NCBI GenBank assembly: GCA_965227145.1
Contig: OZ245730.1
Span: forward strand, 4,898,001-4,962,000
Direction of reading: 5' to 3'
Length of the DNA: 64,000 nucleotides
Source: JACKAQ01 sp965227145
GTDB lineage: Bacteria; Calditrichota; Calditrichia; RBG-13-44-9; J075
The notes under the pieces are model-generated. The model had not been told where the DNA came from. It did not search any database and saw nothing but the letters and a program-made list of their open reading frames with translations. Made by a program: the position numbers and the translations under genes. This document shows, in pieces, positions 34,572 through 43,745 of this stretch (within the stretch, counting starts at the first letter, position 1; each line of letters opens with the position of its first letter).

Positions 34572-34814
34572 AAGTCTCGCTCCTCAATTATAGTGTTTTG
34601 GACGTTGATTCAGCAGCTAAAGTATCGTTTTTTCACTATTTTTCCAATAGATATTTTGAAATGAGATACTTTGCCGTTTGCCCGCTTACGCACCTAACAA
34701 TCACAAAAATATCTTGTAAGGAATGCCTTAAAATGGTTAAGTTGAAACAATAAATTAATTCAGATTAATCAGACGCGGCAATACCCACTAATCCATTAAT
34801 TTGGAGGATCCACA

Positions 34815-36176
34815 ATGCAAGACTATGTCCTGAATTTGTTGACGGAAGTTAAAGCGAAAAATCCGGGTGAACCGGAATTTCACCAGGCTGTCGAAGAGGT
34901 TGTTGAATCATTGGCTTTGGTGTTGGAACGCCATAGTGAATATCGCGCTGCAAAAGTTCTGGAGCGATTGGTTGAGCCGGAACGCGTTATTATGTTCCGG
35001 GTGCCCTGGGTAGATGATCAGGGTAACATTCAGGTTAATCGCGGATTTCGTATCGAAATGAATAGTGCAATCGGGCCGTACAAAGGCGGATTGCGTTTTC
35101 ACCCATCTGTAAACCTTGGCATTTTAAAATTTCTGGCATTCGAACAAGTGTTCAAAAACAGCCTGACTTCCCTGCCGATGGGCGGTGGTAAAGGCGGTTC
35201 GGATTTTGATCCCAAAGGTAAAAGCGATATGGAAGTGATGCGTTTTTGCCAAAGCTTTATGTCGGAACTGAATCGTCATATCGGCGCAGATACGGATGTA
35301 CCTGCCGGCGATATCGGCGTTGGCGGCCGGGAAATCGGCTATCTGTTCGGACAATACAAACGGTTGACAAACCGGTTCGACGGTGTGTTAACCGGAAAAG
35401 GCATTAACTGGGGTGGTTCGCTCATCCGGCCGGAAGCAACCGGTTACGGCAGCGTATATTTTGCAGCAGAAATGCTCTCAACCCGTAACGAAACGCTCGA
35501 AGGTAAAATTTGTTTGGTTTCCGGCAGCGGAAATGTTGCCCAGTACACGGTTGAAAAACTGATCCAGCTTGGTGCAAAAGTTGTAACGCTATCCGATTCC
35601 CAGGGTTATGTTTACGACGAAGCCGGAATCGATATGGAAAAATTGCAATATGTGATGGATTTGAAAAACTATCGTCGCGGACGCATTAAAGAATACACAG
35701 ATGTGTACAAAAGCGCCGTTTACACACCGGTCGATCCGAATAGCGATCACAACCCGATGTGGGACCACAAAGCACATTGCGCATTCCCCAGCGCAACCCA
35801 AAACGAAGTCAACGCAAAAGACGCCCAAAATTTATTGAGAAACGGCGTTTACGTCGTTTCCGAAGGCGCAAATATGCCCACAACCAACGAAGGCGTCAGA
35901 ATATTTTTGGAAAACCGGATTTTATACGGCCCCGGAAAAGCTGCGAACGCCGGTGGTGTTGCAGTATCCGGATTAGAAATGTCGCAAAACAGCATGCGCC
36001 TCTCATGGACCCGCGAAGAAGTGGACAATCGGCTCCGCCAGATCATGAAAAATATTCACAGAACGTGTGTGGATGTTTCGGAACGGTTCAATACGCAGGG
36101 TAATTATGTAAACGGCGCCAACATCGGCGGATTCCTGAAAGTTGCCGATGCCATGCTCGATCAGGGTGTTGTGTAA
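34815..36176 (+). CDS. gdhA: NADP-type glutamate dehydrogenase
   Basis: A 453-residue enzyme of the standard hexameric bacterial type. Recognisable parts are KGGLRFHPSVNLGILKFLAFEQ-like sequence around residue 95, the catalytic Lys region PMGGGKGGSDFDPKGKSD, 'DIGVGGREIGYLFGQYKRL', and the nucleotide-binding SGSGNVAQY. It interconverts 2-oxoglutarate plus ammonia and glutamate in the cytoplasm. The length and the GRREIGYLFG-like loop fit the NADP-dependent, assimilatory group, though cofactor choice is inferred. A GGAGG ribosome-binding site lies 7 bases before the ATG. It is monocistronic, ending in a palindromic terminator. Confidence 0.96.
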   Translation: MQDYVLNLLTEVKAKNPGEPEFHQAVEEVVESLALVLERHSEYRAAKVLERLVEPERVIMFRVPWVDDQGNIQVNRGFRIEMNSAIGPYKGGLRFHPSVNLGILKFLAFEQVFKNSLTSLPMGGGKGGSDFDPKGKSDMEVMRFCQSFMSELNRHIGADTDVPAGDIGVGGREIGYLFGQYKRLTNRFDGVLTGKGINWGGSLIRPEATGYGSVYFAAEMLSTRNETLEGKICLVSGSGNVAQYTVEKLIQLGAKVVTLSDSQGYVYDEAGIDMEKLQYVMDLKNYRRGRIKEYTDVYKSAVYTPVDPNSDHNPMWDHKAHCAFPSATQNEVNAKDAQNLLRNGVYVVSEGANMPTTNEGVRIFLENRILYGPGKAANAGGVAVSGLEMSQNSMRLSWTREEVDNRLRQIMKNIHRTCVDVSERFNTQGNYVNGANIGGFLKVADAMLDQGVV

Positions 36177-36200
36177 TTTATTGGCAAATCGACAGAAAAC

Positions 36201-36230
36201 AAAAAAGGCGGTTGATCAACCGCCTTTTTT
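36201..36230. terminator. symmetrical bidirectional terminator between gdhA and the aminotransferase gene
   Basis: A fully palindromic sequence: AAAAAAGGCGGTT, loop GATC, AACCGCCTTTTTT. It can end transcription from both convergent genes. Confidence 0.88.
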
Positions 36231-36251
36231 TATGTAAAAACGTATGAATTT

Positions 36252-37508
36252 TTAAAACGATAATTTGCCCAGCGCCGTTTCCAGATTGCTCATAATTTCA
36301 TCAACTTCTTCCAGTTTGCAGGTTCCGACGGACAGGCGATACCAGTTGGATTCTTCCGAAGTTCCAAAATATGAGAACGGTAAAATACCCACTTTTGCCT
36401 CATCCAGAATGTAACGATGCACGGCTGCGTTGCTGTCCAACACTTGTCCGCTTGCGGTTTTGGCGCCTTTCAAATCCATTTGCACGGTAAGATAAATCGC
36501 TGCCTGCGGCTCAATGGCATCTACCTTAAATCCTTTTTCTTTCAACGACTTAAATCCGTTGTAAAATCCGAGCAGGCGTTGCTGGATTTCTGAGCAAATG
36601 TGGGTCATGTATTCATCCACCGCAGCGTGATTTTTCAGGAATTTGCCCGTACCGATTTGCTCCGGTTTTGGCGCCCAGGCACCCATGTGCGATACGATGG
36701 ATCGCATTTTAGCCATCACATCCACCGGACCAAATCCCCACCCCAAACGCACGCCGGTGGCCGCAAACGATTTGGAAATTCCGTCGATAAAAATAGAATA
36801 TTCGCGCATCGCAGGACGCAGCTGCACTGCGTTGTAATGTTTATTTTCGCCAAAAGTTAGTTGCCAGTAAATGCTGTCGAACACCACATACAGCGGGCGT
36901 TGACCGCTGCGGCGATGGTTTTCCGCCAACACCAGATCGCAAATAGATTCCAGTTTCGCTTTGCTCATCACCGTTCCGGTGGGGTTGAGCGGCGAGCACA
37001 GCATGATCATCCGGGCATCTTTAACCAGCGGTGCCAGATCTTCTGCGTCGGGCATAAAATTTTGCTCCGGTGAGGTTTCAAAAAATACCGGAATCGATGT
37101 GGATAACTGGGTGTAATGGTCATTATTCCACGATGGCACGGGATAAATAACTTTGTCTCCCGGATCGGTAGTTGCGAGATAGGCTGCATAAATCAGCGGT
37201 CGGGCACCACTGGCAATCAACAAACTGTTGGTGTCATATTGGACATCCATTTTCATTTTCAACAATTCGCTGACGGCTTCCAACAACACGGGCAATCCTT
37301 TGGCGCCGGGATAATTGGTCTGATTTTCCTGATAAGCTTTGGTAATTTCCGCTTTCAGCAATTCCGGAATCGGGAAAATTTGTGAATTAAAATCACCAAT
37401 GGTCAAATTATAGAACTTTTCGCCACGAGCAATCCGTTCATTGATTTCTGCTGCCAATGTGATAATCGGTGATGTTTTAACGCCCTGCGCTAATCGCGAT
37501 ACTCTCAT
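36252..37508 (-). CDS. class I/II PLP-dependent aminotransferase
   Basis: The start is set at ATG 37508, preceded by GGAG and opening with MRVSRLAQGVKTSPI; a longer frame to 37634 adds unlikely sequence. The 418-residue protein has the fold type I aminotransferase layout: 'TIGDFN' near the start, an ASGARPLIYAAYL cofactor-binding turn, CSPLNPTGTVMS, and the PLP Lys in DGISKSFAATGVRLGWG. The ending differs from the classic AspC type. It probably transaminates an amino acid such as aspartate; the substrate cannot be assigned. The 5' region on the same strand carries two terminator-like hairpins (37617-37762), so expression may be controlled in the leader. Confidence 0.92.
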   Translation of the reverse strand: MRVSRLAQGVKTSPIITLAAEINERIARGEKFYNLTIGDFNSQIFPIPELLKAEITKAYQENQTNYPGAKGLPVLLEAVSELLKMKMDVQYDTNSLLIASGARPLIYAAYLATTDPGDKVIYPVPSWNNDHYTQLSTSIPVFFETSPEQNFMPDAEDLAPLVKDARMIMLCSPLNPTGTVMSKAKLESICDLVLAENHRRSGQRPLYVVFDSIYWQLTFGENKHYNAVQLRPAMREYSIFIDGISKSFAATGVRLGWGFGPVDVMAKMRSIVSHMGAWAPKPEQIGTGKFLKNHAAVDEYMTHICSEIQQRLLGFYNGFKSLKEKGFKVDAIEPQAAIYLTVQMDLKGAKTASGQVLDSNAAVHRYILDEAKVGILPFSYFGTSEESNWYRLSVGTCKLEEVDEIMSNLETALGKLSF

Positions 37509-37616
37509 ATTTATCTCCAGTTTATTGTGCAATCGTTGATTTTGCGTAATTCTCGTGAGTATAAATGTAACACCGGGCATCCCTCGAAAAAAATCCAAAA
37601 AGCGATTTTTGGGTGA

Positions 37617-37661
37617 CAATAAAAATGCGATCACCGGAAATTCACACTTCCGATGATCGCA
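37617..37661 (-). terminator. terminator-like hairpin upstream of the aminotransferase gene
   Basis: On the minus strand, TGCGATCATCGGAA (37661-37648) pairs with TTCCGGTGATCGCA (37639-37626) with one mismatch, followed by TTTTTATTG. It stands about 110 bases before the ATG at 37508. With no gene behind it, it is either an attenuator or the end of a small RNA. A further small hairpin, GGCGGA/TCCGCC, lies just upstream (37690-37669). Confidence 0.55.
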
Positions 37662-37722
37662 GGAGACTGGCGGAACATGGCTTATCCGCCGGTAAAATGA
37701 GATCTGTATTTTGATTGATTTC

Positions 37723-37842
37723 TAAAAAAAGGGGCATCCGGCGTGCCCAACACCGGCTGCCCAACTGGAGATATGATGATGCAGAGCAAGATGACAGTAA
37801 AAACAGGTTAATTTGCCTATTTAATCAACCTTTTACTGTAAC
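37723..37842 (-). ncRNA. candidate structured small RNA ending in a terminator
   Basis: On the minus strand, a bulged hairpin (ACAGTAAAAGGTT at 37839-37827 with AACCTGTTTTTACTGT at 37809-37794) is followed by about 30 unpaired bases. A second hairpin, GGGCAGCCGG (37762-37753) with CCGGATGCCC (37741-37732), ends in CTTTTTTT. No open frame on that strand accounts for it. It matches no RNA family I can name. It could be a separate small RNA or the 5' part of the aminotransferase leader. Confidence 0.35.
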
Positions 37843-38138
37843 TTACAACTTAATGTTATCCAATTTTCGTGCCATAGCTTAACCGCATTCCACAAAACAA
37901 ATTCATGCTATTAATTTTATTACACTTACACCGCATAATTCTTTTTAGAAAACGATAAAGCAATTCATTGCAACGTGCATATAATTCACCACCGTGCAAA
38001 TGGTGCATTACCTATATTATAATGTTAATGGCCGTAAAAATGACAACTGGGTTTATTATTGTTTTTTTGGGTTGCAACATCTATATTTTGTGACTATTTG
38101 CAATTTTAAAACCTGAATATTGGAGCCTTGCTGTCTGC
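37843..38138 (+). promoter_or_regulatory. upstream region and promoter of the 38139 lipoprotein gene
   Basis: An AT-rich region with TTGTTT at 38059-38064, a 17-base spacer and TATATT at 38082-38087, placing the start of transcription near 38094, about 45 bases before the ATG. The same box pair occurs before aceE. Nothing else was recognised in this stretch. Confidence 0.5.
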
Positions 38139-39158
38139 ATGCACCTTTCGATACGTTTTGGCATTATTTTAGCATTAATGTACTGGTTGAGCAGCTGTAT
38201 ATCGGATGCGCCGCGAATTAATCCGCTCGATCCGGCGTTTACTGTAAACCAGAAAATACGGATTCAGGGAAAAGTGACCCGCTTTAACACAACAACCGGC
38301 ATTGCCAACGCCCAAATTTCAATCGGCTCCGGTGAGGTTCTCACCAGAAGCGATGTGAACGGCAACTACACTCTGGAAGCAAATCTCGCGGATGGCAGTT
38401 ATTTGCTCCGTTGCAACGCGCCCGGATATGCCGCAGATTCCACCCAAATAAATTTGCAGGCAGATGCTGTCGCCCAACAAAATTTTTTGCTGAACGGGCT
38501 GCCGGAGCTGGAATCCATTTCGCTGACCACCCGTCATCTGGGTTCATTTATTCCGCCGGATGCGTTTTTTATCGATCTTTTGGTAACGGTAGATGATGTG
38601 GACGGTTTGAGCGATATCGATCTGGTGTGGTGCGAAATTCCCGATCTGCAATTTTCGGATACCCTGCAAGTTATCCAGCAAAGCCAGCAATATTTTGTGC
38701 GGCTCACCACCCGGCAATTGGATGTTCCAGCGCTGGAAGCGCTGCAGGGCACGCCGTTTTTTGTTTACGTACGTGATATGCAGGGGGATGTAACCATGTC
38801 CGATGCCCGGTTTATCAGCCGGATTATCGATACGGCACCCGTCACCACTTCCCCAACCGGATTGACCGGACAACCCGTCCAATTCCAATGGCAGGCATTT
38901 GTGCAACCGTATTCGTTTATTTACCGGATTGAGGTTTACCCAAACGTAAACATCGCATTACCGCCGGTTGCAACCATCAACTCTATCCCGTCGGATGAAA
39001 CAACCATCCAGCTTTCAACCACGCTCACCGCCGGGGAATATTATTGGGTGCTTTACGCCGTCGATGCATTCGGGAACTACAGCCGCTCTGTTCAAACCGC
39101 GCTGATAATTAGCAGCGCACCATCGACATCACCCACAAACAATGGATTGATTGAATGA
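38139..39158 (+). CDS. lipoprotein with a carboxypeptidase-regulatory-like domain
   Basis: A 339-residue lipoprotein with a signal ending in LSSC (C20). Residues about 45-120 form a CarboxypepD_reg-like beta sandwich: 'IRIQGKVTRFNTTTGIANAQISI', then 'SDVNGNYTLEANLADGSYLLRCNAPGY'. The remainder is two more beta-rich modules resembling fibronectin type III ('PVTTSPTGLTGQPVQFQW', 'YYWVLYAVDAFGNYSRS'). Its function is unknown; such proteins are usually surface-exposed scaffolds. Its stop overlaps the start of the sigma-54 activator gene by four bases (ATGA), which implies tight coupling of a surface protein to a cytoplasmic regulator. Confidence 0.82.
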   Translation: MHLSIRFGIILALMYWLSSCISDAPRINPLDPAFTVNQKIRIQGKVTRFNTTTGIANAQISIGSGEVLTRSDVNGNYTLEANLADGSYLLRCNAPGYAADSTQINLQADAVAQQNFLLNGLPELESISLTTRHLGSFIPPDAFFIDLLVTVDDVDGLSDIDLVWCEIPDLQFSDTLQVIQQSQQYFVRLTTRQLDVPALEALQGTPFFVYVRDMQGDVTMSDARFISRIIDTAPVTTSPTGLTGQPVQFQWQAFVQPYSFIYRIEVYPNVNIALPPVATINSIPSDETTIQLSTTLTAGEYYWVLYAVDAFGNYSRSVQTALIISSAPSTSPTNNGLIE

Positions 39159-40624
39159 GTACCGTAAACCCTTACGATGCACTGCTGCAAATCAGCGAAG
39201 AAATTGGCAGCATGCACGAAACAGCAGAATTATTAGACAGAATTACTGACATTGCCATGGGCGTACTGAAAGCGGAACGCGGTTTTATGTTGCTGAAATC
39301 CGGTAACAGCGGTTTTTCCGCAACCACCGCCCGGAACATTTCGCAGGAATCCATCTCCGGCATCCAAAACCTTTCCAGCAGCGTTGTCAATCAGGTTCTG
39401 GAAAGCGGCGAACCCGTGCTCACGTTTGATGCCCAAAGCGATTCCCGTTTTGCCAGCGCAGAAAGTGTGGTCATCCAGCAAATCCGCTCCATCGCCTGCA
39501 CGCCGCTGCTGCGCAAAAATGAAGTAATCGGCGCAATTTACATGGACAGCCGCATCGATACCGAGCAATTTAACGACGAAAGCCTGCAATTTTTACAGGC
39601 CTTTGCCCGGCAGGCTGCGTTGGCAATCGACAATGCCCGTTTGTTCGAAAAATTGCAAACCGAAAATCGTCAGCTAAAAAAACAAATTTCGCTGAGCACC
39701 GTATTCCCGGAAATCATTGGCGAAAGCCGGGAAATTCAGGAAATTCTGGACATGATCGACCGCGTTGCGGACGCCAAAGCCACCGTGCTCATCGAGGGCG
39801 AAAGCGGCACCGGAAAAGAGCTGGTAGCACGGGCACTGCACTACCATTCATCGCGAAAAGACAAATTATTTGTCCCCGTTTTTTGCGGCGGACTTACCGA
39901 AAGCTTGCTGGAAAGCGAACTGTTCGGGCACAAAAAAGGTGCGTTCACCGGCGCGATCGACAACAAAGCCGGGCTTTTTGAAGAAGCGGACGGCGGCACG
40001 ATTTTTCTCGATGAAATCGGCGATATCAACATGAACGTGCAAACAAAATTGCTGCGGGTGATTCAGGAAGGCGAAATCAAGCGCGTTGGCGATACCAAAA
40101 GCCGGATTGTGGATGTGCGCATCGTTTCCGCAACCAATAAAGATTTGTGGAAAGAAGTGCAGGCCAAACGCTTCCGCGAAGATTTGTATTACCGGTTGAA
40201 CGTCATCAACCTCAAAATGCCAGCGCTGCGCGAACGCGACGAAGATATTTTGGTGCTCGGCAAACATTTCCTGAAAAAATTTGCCCGGATCAATAACAAA
40301 GCGATCGACGGATTTTCGCAAAGCGCGGAAAACAGCATGCTCAGCTACCAATGGCCGGGCAACATCCGGGAGTTGGAAAACACTGTTGAACGTGCGGTCA
40401 TTCTCGCCCGCAGCGGCAAAATCACCCCGGATCTGCTCAATCTCAGCAAAACCCGGGTAAATGATTTGGCCGGAAAAACCCTTCGGGAAATCGAACGCGC
40501 CGTTATTGCGGAAACACTGGAAATTACCGGACACCATCGCGCACGAACCGCGGAAATTTTGGGCGTTTCCCGTCGCTGGCTGCAATATCGCATCAAAGAA
40601 TGGGGACTGGACGACAAAGAGTGA
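39155..40624 (+). CDS. sigma-54-dependent transcriptional activator with GAF sensor domain
   Basis: A 489-residue regulator. The N-terminal GAF domain (about residues 20-165) may bind a small ligand. The AAA+ domain (about 190-415) has Walker A GESGTGKE, the sigma-54 contact loop GAFTGA and Walker B TIFLDEIGD. A Fis-type helix-turn-helix ('HHRARTAEILGVSRRWLQYRI') ends the protein. It should remodel sigma-54 RNA polymerase at enhancer-dependent promoters. There is no receiver domain, so control is by ligand or partner rather than phosphorelay. I see no clear sigma-54 promoter (TGGCAC-N5-TTGC) in the intergenic gaps of this block, so its targets may lie elsewhere. Confidence 0.95.
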   Translation: MSTVNPYDALLQISEEIGSMHETAELLDRITDIAMGVLKAERGFMLLKSGNSGFSATTARNISQESISGIQNLSSSVVNQVLESGEPVLTFDAQSDSRFASAESVVIQQIRSIACTPLLRKNEVIGAIYMDSRIDTEQFNDESLQFLQAFARQAALAIDNARLFEKLQTENRQLKKQISLSTVFPEIIGESREIQEILDMIDRVADAKATVLIEGESGTGKELVARALHYHSSRKDKLFVPVFCGGLTESLLESELFGHKKGAFTGAIDNKAGLFEEADGGTIFLDEIGDINMNVQTKLLRVIQEGEIKRVGDTKSRIVDVRIVSATNKDLWKEVQAKRFREDLYYRLNVINLKMPALRERDEDILVLGKHFLKKFARINNKAIDGFSQSAENSMLSYQWPGNIRELENTVERAVILARSGKITPDLLNLSKTRVNDLAGKTLREIERAVIAETLEITGHHRARTAEILGVSRRWLQYRIKEWGLDDKE

Positions 40625-40667
40625 TGGTAACGGAGGGATATTTTTTTGAAATTAGTGAGGATTTACA

Positions 40668-41924
40668 ATGCGTAAGCCAATGATATACAGTTGCCTGCTT
40701 ACGATAATTTTATCGTGGAGCGGTATTTTTGCCAATGGCTGGCGAAGCGGCGCGGCGCTCCAAACACCGCGATACGGTGCCACTTCAGTTGTCATGGATG
40801 GCTATATTTATGTAATTGGCGGCGCAACTGCCAACGGGCAAATCCTGAATTCTGTGGAACGATACGATTCATCCACCCAAACATGGGATGCAACGGCCGT
40901 TGCACCAACCCAAATTCCACGTCTGGATGCGGTTGCCATGGTTGTCGATGGCAAAATTTACCTGATGGGCGGATACACTGCCGATGGCGAAGTAACCGAC
41001 AATGTTGAAGAATATGATCCCGCCGGCAATAGCTGGTCTTTTTCCGAAAATCTGCGAAAAGAGCGGCGCGGACACATCGCCGTTACCATCTGGAACGCGC
41101 CGTGTGTTGTCGGCGGTATTGACGATAGCGGTGAATACGAAGATAAAGCGGAATGGCTGAATCCTGATGATGATAAATGGGAGGATATCGACGCCAATTA
41201 CGATCTGCTGCGATTCAAACCATTTGCCGCAACAAAAGGACATTCCATCTACATTTTTGGCGGTATTTTTAATTATCCCACAGCAAACAGCCACGTTGGA
41301 GAAGTTAGCACAGATTGGGAAATCACCTGGAATGCATTGCCCGATTTACCGGTTGCCCGCGCCAACGGCACAACCGCCACCGTCAACGACAGTGTTTTTA
41401 TGATTGGCGGCGTGTTATCCAATAATTACGCAACCGGGCGGGTGGATATTTTCGATTTCACTACACAGCAATTTACCCAGGCGCCGGATCTGCCGACTGC
41501 GCGCATTTCCATGACATCGGCTGTTTTGGATGACGAAATTTATGTGATCGGCGGTTACGCCAATTCCATCAACGCACCGGTCGGCACTGTCGAGATCTAC
41601 AGTTCGCCGTTAACAGCAATCGATCCGCTCGAATCCGGTTTTCCGGAATCGTTTGCGCTGCTGCACGGATATCCAAATCCGTTTAACGGCAGCATTCAGT
41701 TGGCTGTCAACATTCCGCAACGGGCGGAATATCAACTGACAATTTTTGATATCAACGGACGCAAAGTCCGTACGCTGCACAACGGCAACCTGCCGTCCGG
41801 TGAACGCAATTTCCAATGGAACGCCATCGACGATGCTGGGAACACCGTAAGCAGCGGCATTTACCTTGCTGTTTTGCAATCGAGATCTTCGCTACAAAAA
41901 CTCAAGATCGTTTATGTGAAATAA
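40668..41924 (+). CDS. secreted Kelch-repeat protein with C-terminal sorting domain
   Basis: A 418-residue protein with a signal peptide ending near IFANG. Residues about 28-320 hold six Kelch-type repeats, each with a Gly-Gly pair and spaced Tyr/Trp: VIGGATANGQILNSVERYD, LMGGYTADGEVTDNVEEYD, VVGGIDDSG, IFGGIF, MIGGVLS and VIGGYANS. These build a beta-propeller that binds proteins or sugars. The tail starts at GYPNPFNGS and ends KLKIVYVK, a divergent form of the sorting domain (G and G replacing N and P around the core). GTGAGG lies 8 bases before the ATG. It follows the sigma-54 activator gene by 43 bases. Confidence 0.9.
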   Translation: MRKPMIYSCLLTIILSWSGIFANGWRSGAALQTPRYGATSVVMDGYIYVIGGATANGQILNSVERYDSSTQTWDATAVAPTQIPRLDAVAMVVDGKIYLMGGYTADGEVTDNVEEYDPAGNSWSFSENLRKERRGHIAVTIWNAPCVVGGIDDSGEYEDKAEWLNPDDDKWEDIDANYDLLRFKPFAATKGHSIYIFGGIFNYPTANSHVGEVSTDWEITWNALPDLPVARANGTTATVNDSVFMIGGVLSNNYATGRVDIFDFTTQQFTQAPDLPTARISMTSAVLDDEIYVIGGYANSINAPVGTVEIYSSPLTAIDPLESGFPESFALLHGYPNPFNGSIQLAVNIPQRAEYQLTIFDINGRKVRTLHNGNLPSGERNFQWNAIDDAGNTVSSGIYLAVLQSRSSLQKLKIVYVK

Positions 41925-41995
41925 GTCGCCACTCAACCATTGATTTTCAGCCGTTCGCAACATATATTTCTTTTTATCCGAACTGAGGCGAACAG

Positions 41996-43729
41996 GTGAA
42001 AATGGACATCAAAGGTTATGATATAATCCGGGAAATCAGCCGGGGACCGATCAGCACAGCGTATTTGGGAAAACAGCTATCGCTGAACCGTCCGGTGCTC
42101 ATCAAACGGCTGAATAACCAATGGATGAACGAAACCGATTTGATGGAACGATTTCGCCGCGAAGCGCTAATCTGCGCCCGTCTGAAACACCGCAATGTGG
42201 TTGATATTATTGATGTTGAAACCCACCCCGACAACCTCTACCTGGTCATCGAATTTATTGATGGAATGGATTTGGCACGGTTTATCAAAGAATTTTCGCC
42301 GCTGCCGTTTTCGGTAATTTTATACATCAGCCGCGAGGTGCTCAACGGGTTGGCGTATGCCCATCGGCAGGGTGTTATTCATCGCGATATCAAACCGTCG
42401 AACATCATGATCGGGCGGGACGGCATCGTGAAAATTGCTGATTTCGGACTTGCCCGAACCGCCGATTTACCGACTATTTCCGCCCACGGCGAAGTGGTTG
42501 GCACACCCGCATACATGTCTCCTGAACAAGCCCGGATTTCCAACCTTGATGAACGCACGGATATTTTTAGCCTGGGCATCACATTTTACGAATTAGCCGG
42601 TCAGCCGTCGCCGTTCAAAGGGCAAAGCATTGTCGAATCCATTCAAAAATTATTGAAAGATGTGCCGCCGCCGCTTCACGAACTCAACCCGGATATTCCG
42701 GAATGGTATTCGCAGCTGATCACAAAAATGCTCGCAAAAAAAACGGACGATCGTCCGGCATCGGCGGAAGCAATTCTGGACAATGAACATTTTCTGAAAA
42801 CGCCCTCCCGGTCGCCGGAACTGGCACAAATGATCGGGCAAATGAATAAAGAATCGATCACCTTCGAGAACACGGAAATTTCTCCGCCGGTGATTCAGTC
42901 CATCGAGTTGCCCAAATCGCCGGGCAAACGCTGGCTGGGCATTGCGGCAACGGCTGTTGCGGTGCTGCTGCTCGGCGTTTGGTGGATAAATGCCAACCAA
43001 CCGGATCAAAAAAATGACGTTTTGCCGGTTCAAAATAAAATGACCGCAGCAGCAGAAACGCTCAACATGGGTGCAGATTCACTGATCAACACACCGGAAA
43101 CCCAAACGCAACCGGTTGAGCAAATCCCGGAACAACCACCATCGGCATTGGCGGAAAAGCGTTCGCAACCGGAAAATCGCGTTGCACTCAACCAATCCGC
43201 AAATGGCGAAAATTCCCGCGAAAACACCAATTTCCCGGCAACGACCAGAGAAAAAATTGAAATTCCGGTTATTCCGGACAGCAGCTCAGCACCTGCTGCC
43301 GCACCCGCAACCGGCGAGCTGTTGGTGCAATGCACACCGTGGGCGCATATTTTTGTCGATGGCGAACAGTTTGAAACCACGCCGTTACGTAAACCGCTGA
43401 TCCTGCCGGCGGGGCGTCATGTTATCGAATTGCGCAACCCGAACTTCCCGCCGCACCGCAGCACTGTGGAAATTTCCGGCGGAAACAGCGATTCGCTGAT
43501 CGTCAATTTGCATTCCCTGACCGGTTATCTGGATTTACAGGTGTTGCCATGGGCAAAAATTTTTATCGATAACCAATATGTGGAAACCACGCCACTGGCA
43601 AAACCGCTGGCGCTAAAACCGGGTGAGTACACCCTGAAACTCGAAAATCCGGCATTTCCCAATTGGGAGGAAACCGTGCTCATCACCGCAGGGGAAACCC
43701 TGAAACACCGGATAACACTCAACCGATAA
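41996..43729 (+). CDS. Ser/Thr protein kinase with transmembrane segment and two PEGA repeats
   Basis: A 577-residue PknB-like kinase. The catalytic residues are intact: K37, HRDIKPSN with D131, DFG at 149-151, and GTPAYMSPEQA. The glycine loop reads SRGPISTAY, keeping only one of the usual three Gly. After the kinase domain come a membrane span (about 313-331) and a Pro/Gln/Glu-rich linker. Two PEGA domains follow (about 430-500 and 500-577), marked by WAHIFVDGEQFETTPL and WAKIFIDNQYVETTPL. PEGA domains usually lie outside the cytoplasm and may bind wall or surface polymers. The start is GTG at 41996 or the ATG two codons later. The next gene begins 16 bases after the stop. Confidence 0.94.
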   Translation: MKMDIKGYDIIREISRGPISTAYLGKQLSLNRPVLIKRLNNQWMNETDLMERFRREALICARLKHRNVVDIIDVETHPDNLYLVIEFIDGMDLARFIKEFSPLPFSVILYISREVLNGLAYAHRQGVIHRDIKPSNIMIGRDGIVKIADFGLARTADLPTISAHGEVVGTPAYMSPEQARISNLDERTDIFSLGITFYELAGQPSPFKGQSIVESIQKLLKDVPPPLHELNPDIPEWYSQLITKMLAKKTDDRPASAEAILDNEHFLKTPSRSPELAQMIGQMNKESITFENTEISPPVIQSIELPKSPGKRWLGIAATAVAVLLLGVWWINANQPDQKNDVLPVQNKMTAAAETLNMGADSLINTPETQTQPVEQIPEQPPSALAEKRSQPENRVALNQSANGENSRENTNFPATTREKIEIPVIPDSSSAPAAAPATGELLVQCTPWAHIFVDGEQFETTPLRKPLILPAGRHVIELRNPNFPPHRSTVEISGGNSDSLIVNLHSLTGYLDLQVLPWAKIFIDNQYVETTPLAKPLALKPGEYTLKLENPAFPNWEETVLITAGETLKHRITLNR

Positions 43730-43745
43730 ATTTACGGAGCGCCAC

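Noticed and set aside
37773..37811. Leader peptide (12 codons, four Met) with a good ribosome-binding site, suggesting attenuation
   Set aside because: It lies on the plus strand about 330 bases before a lipoprotein gene with its own promoter, and no matching terminator or antiterminator pair follows on that strand.
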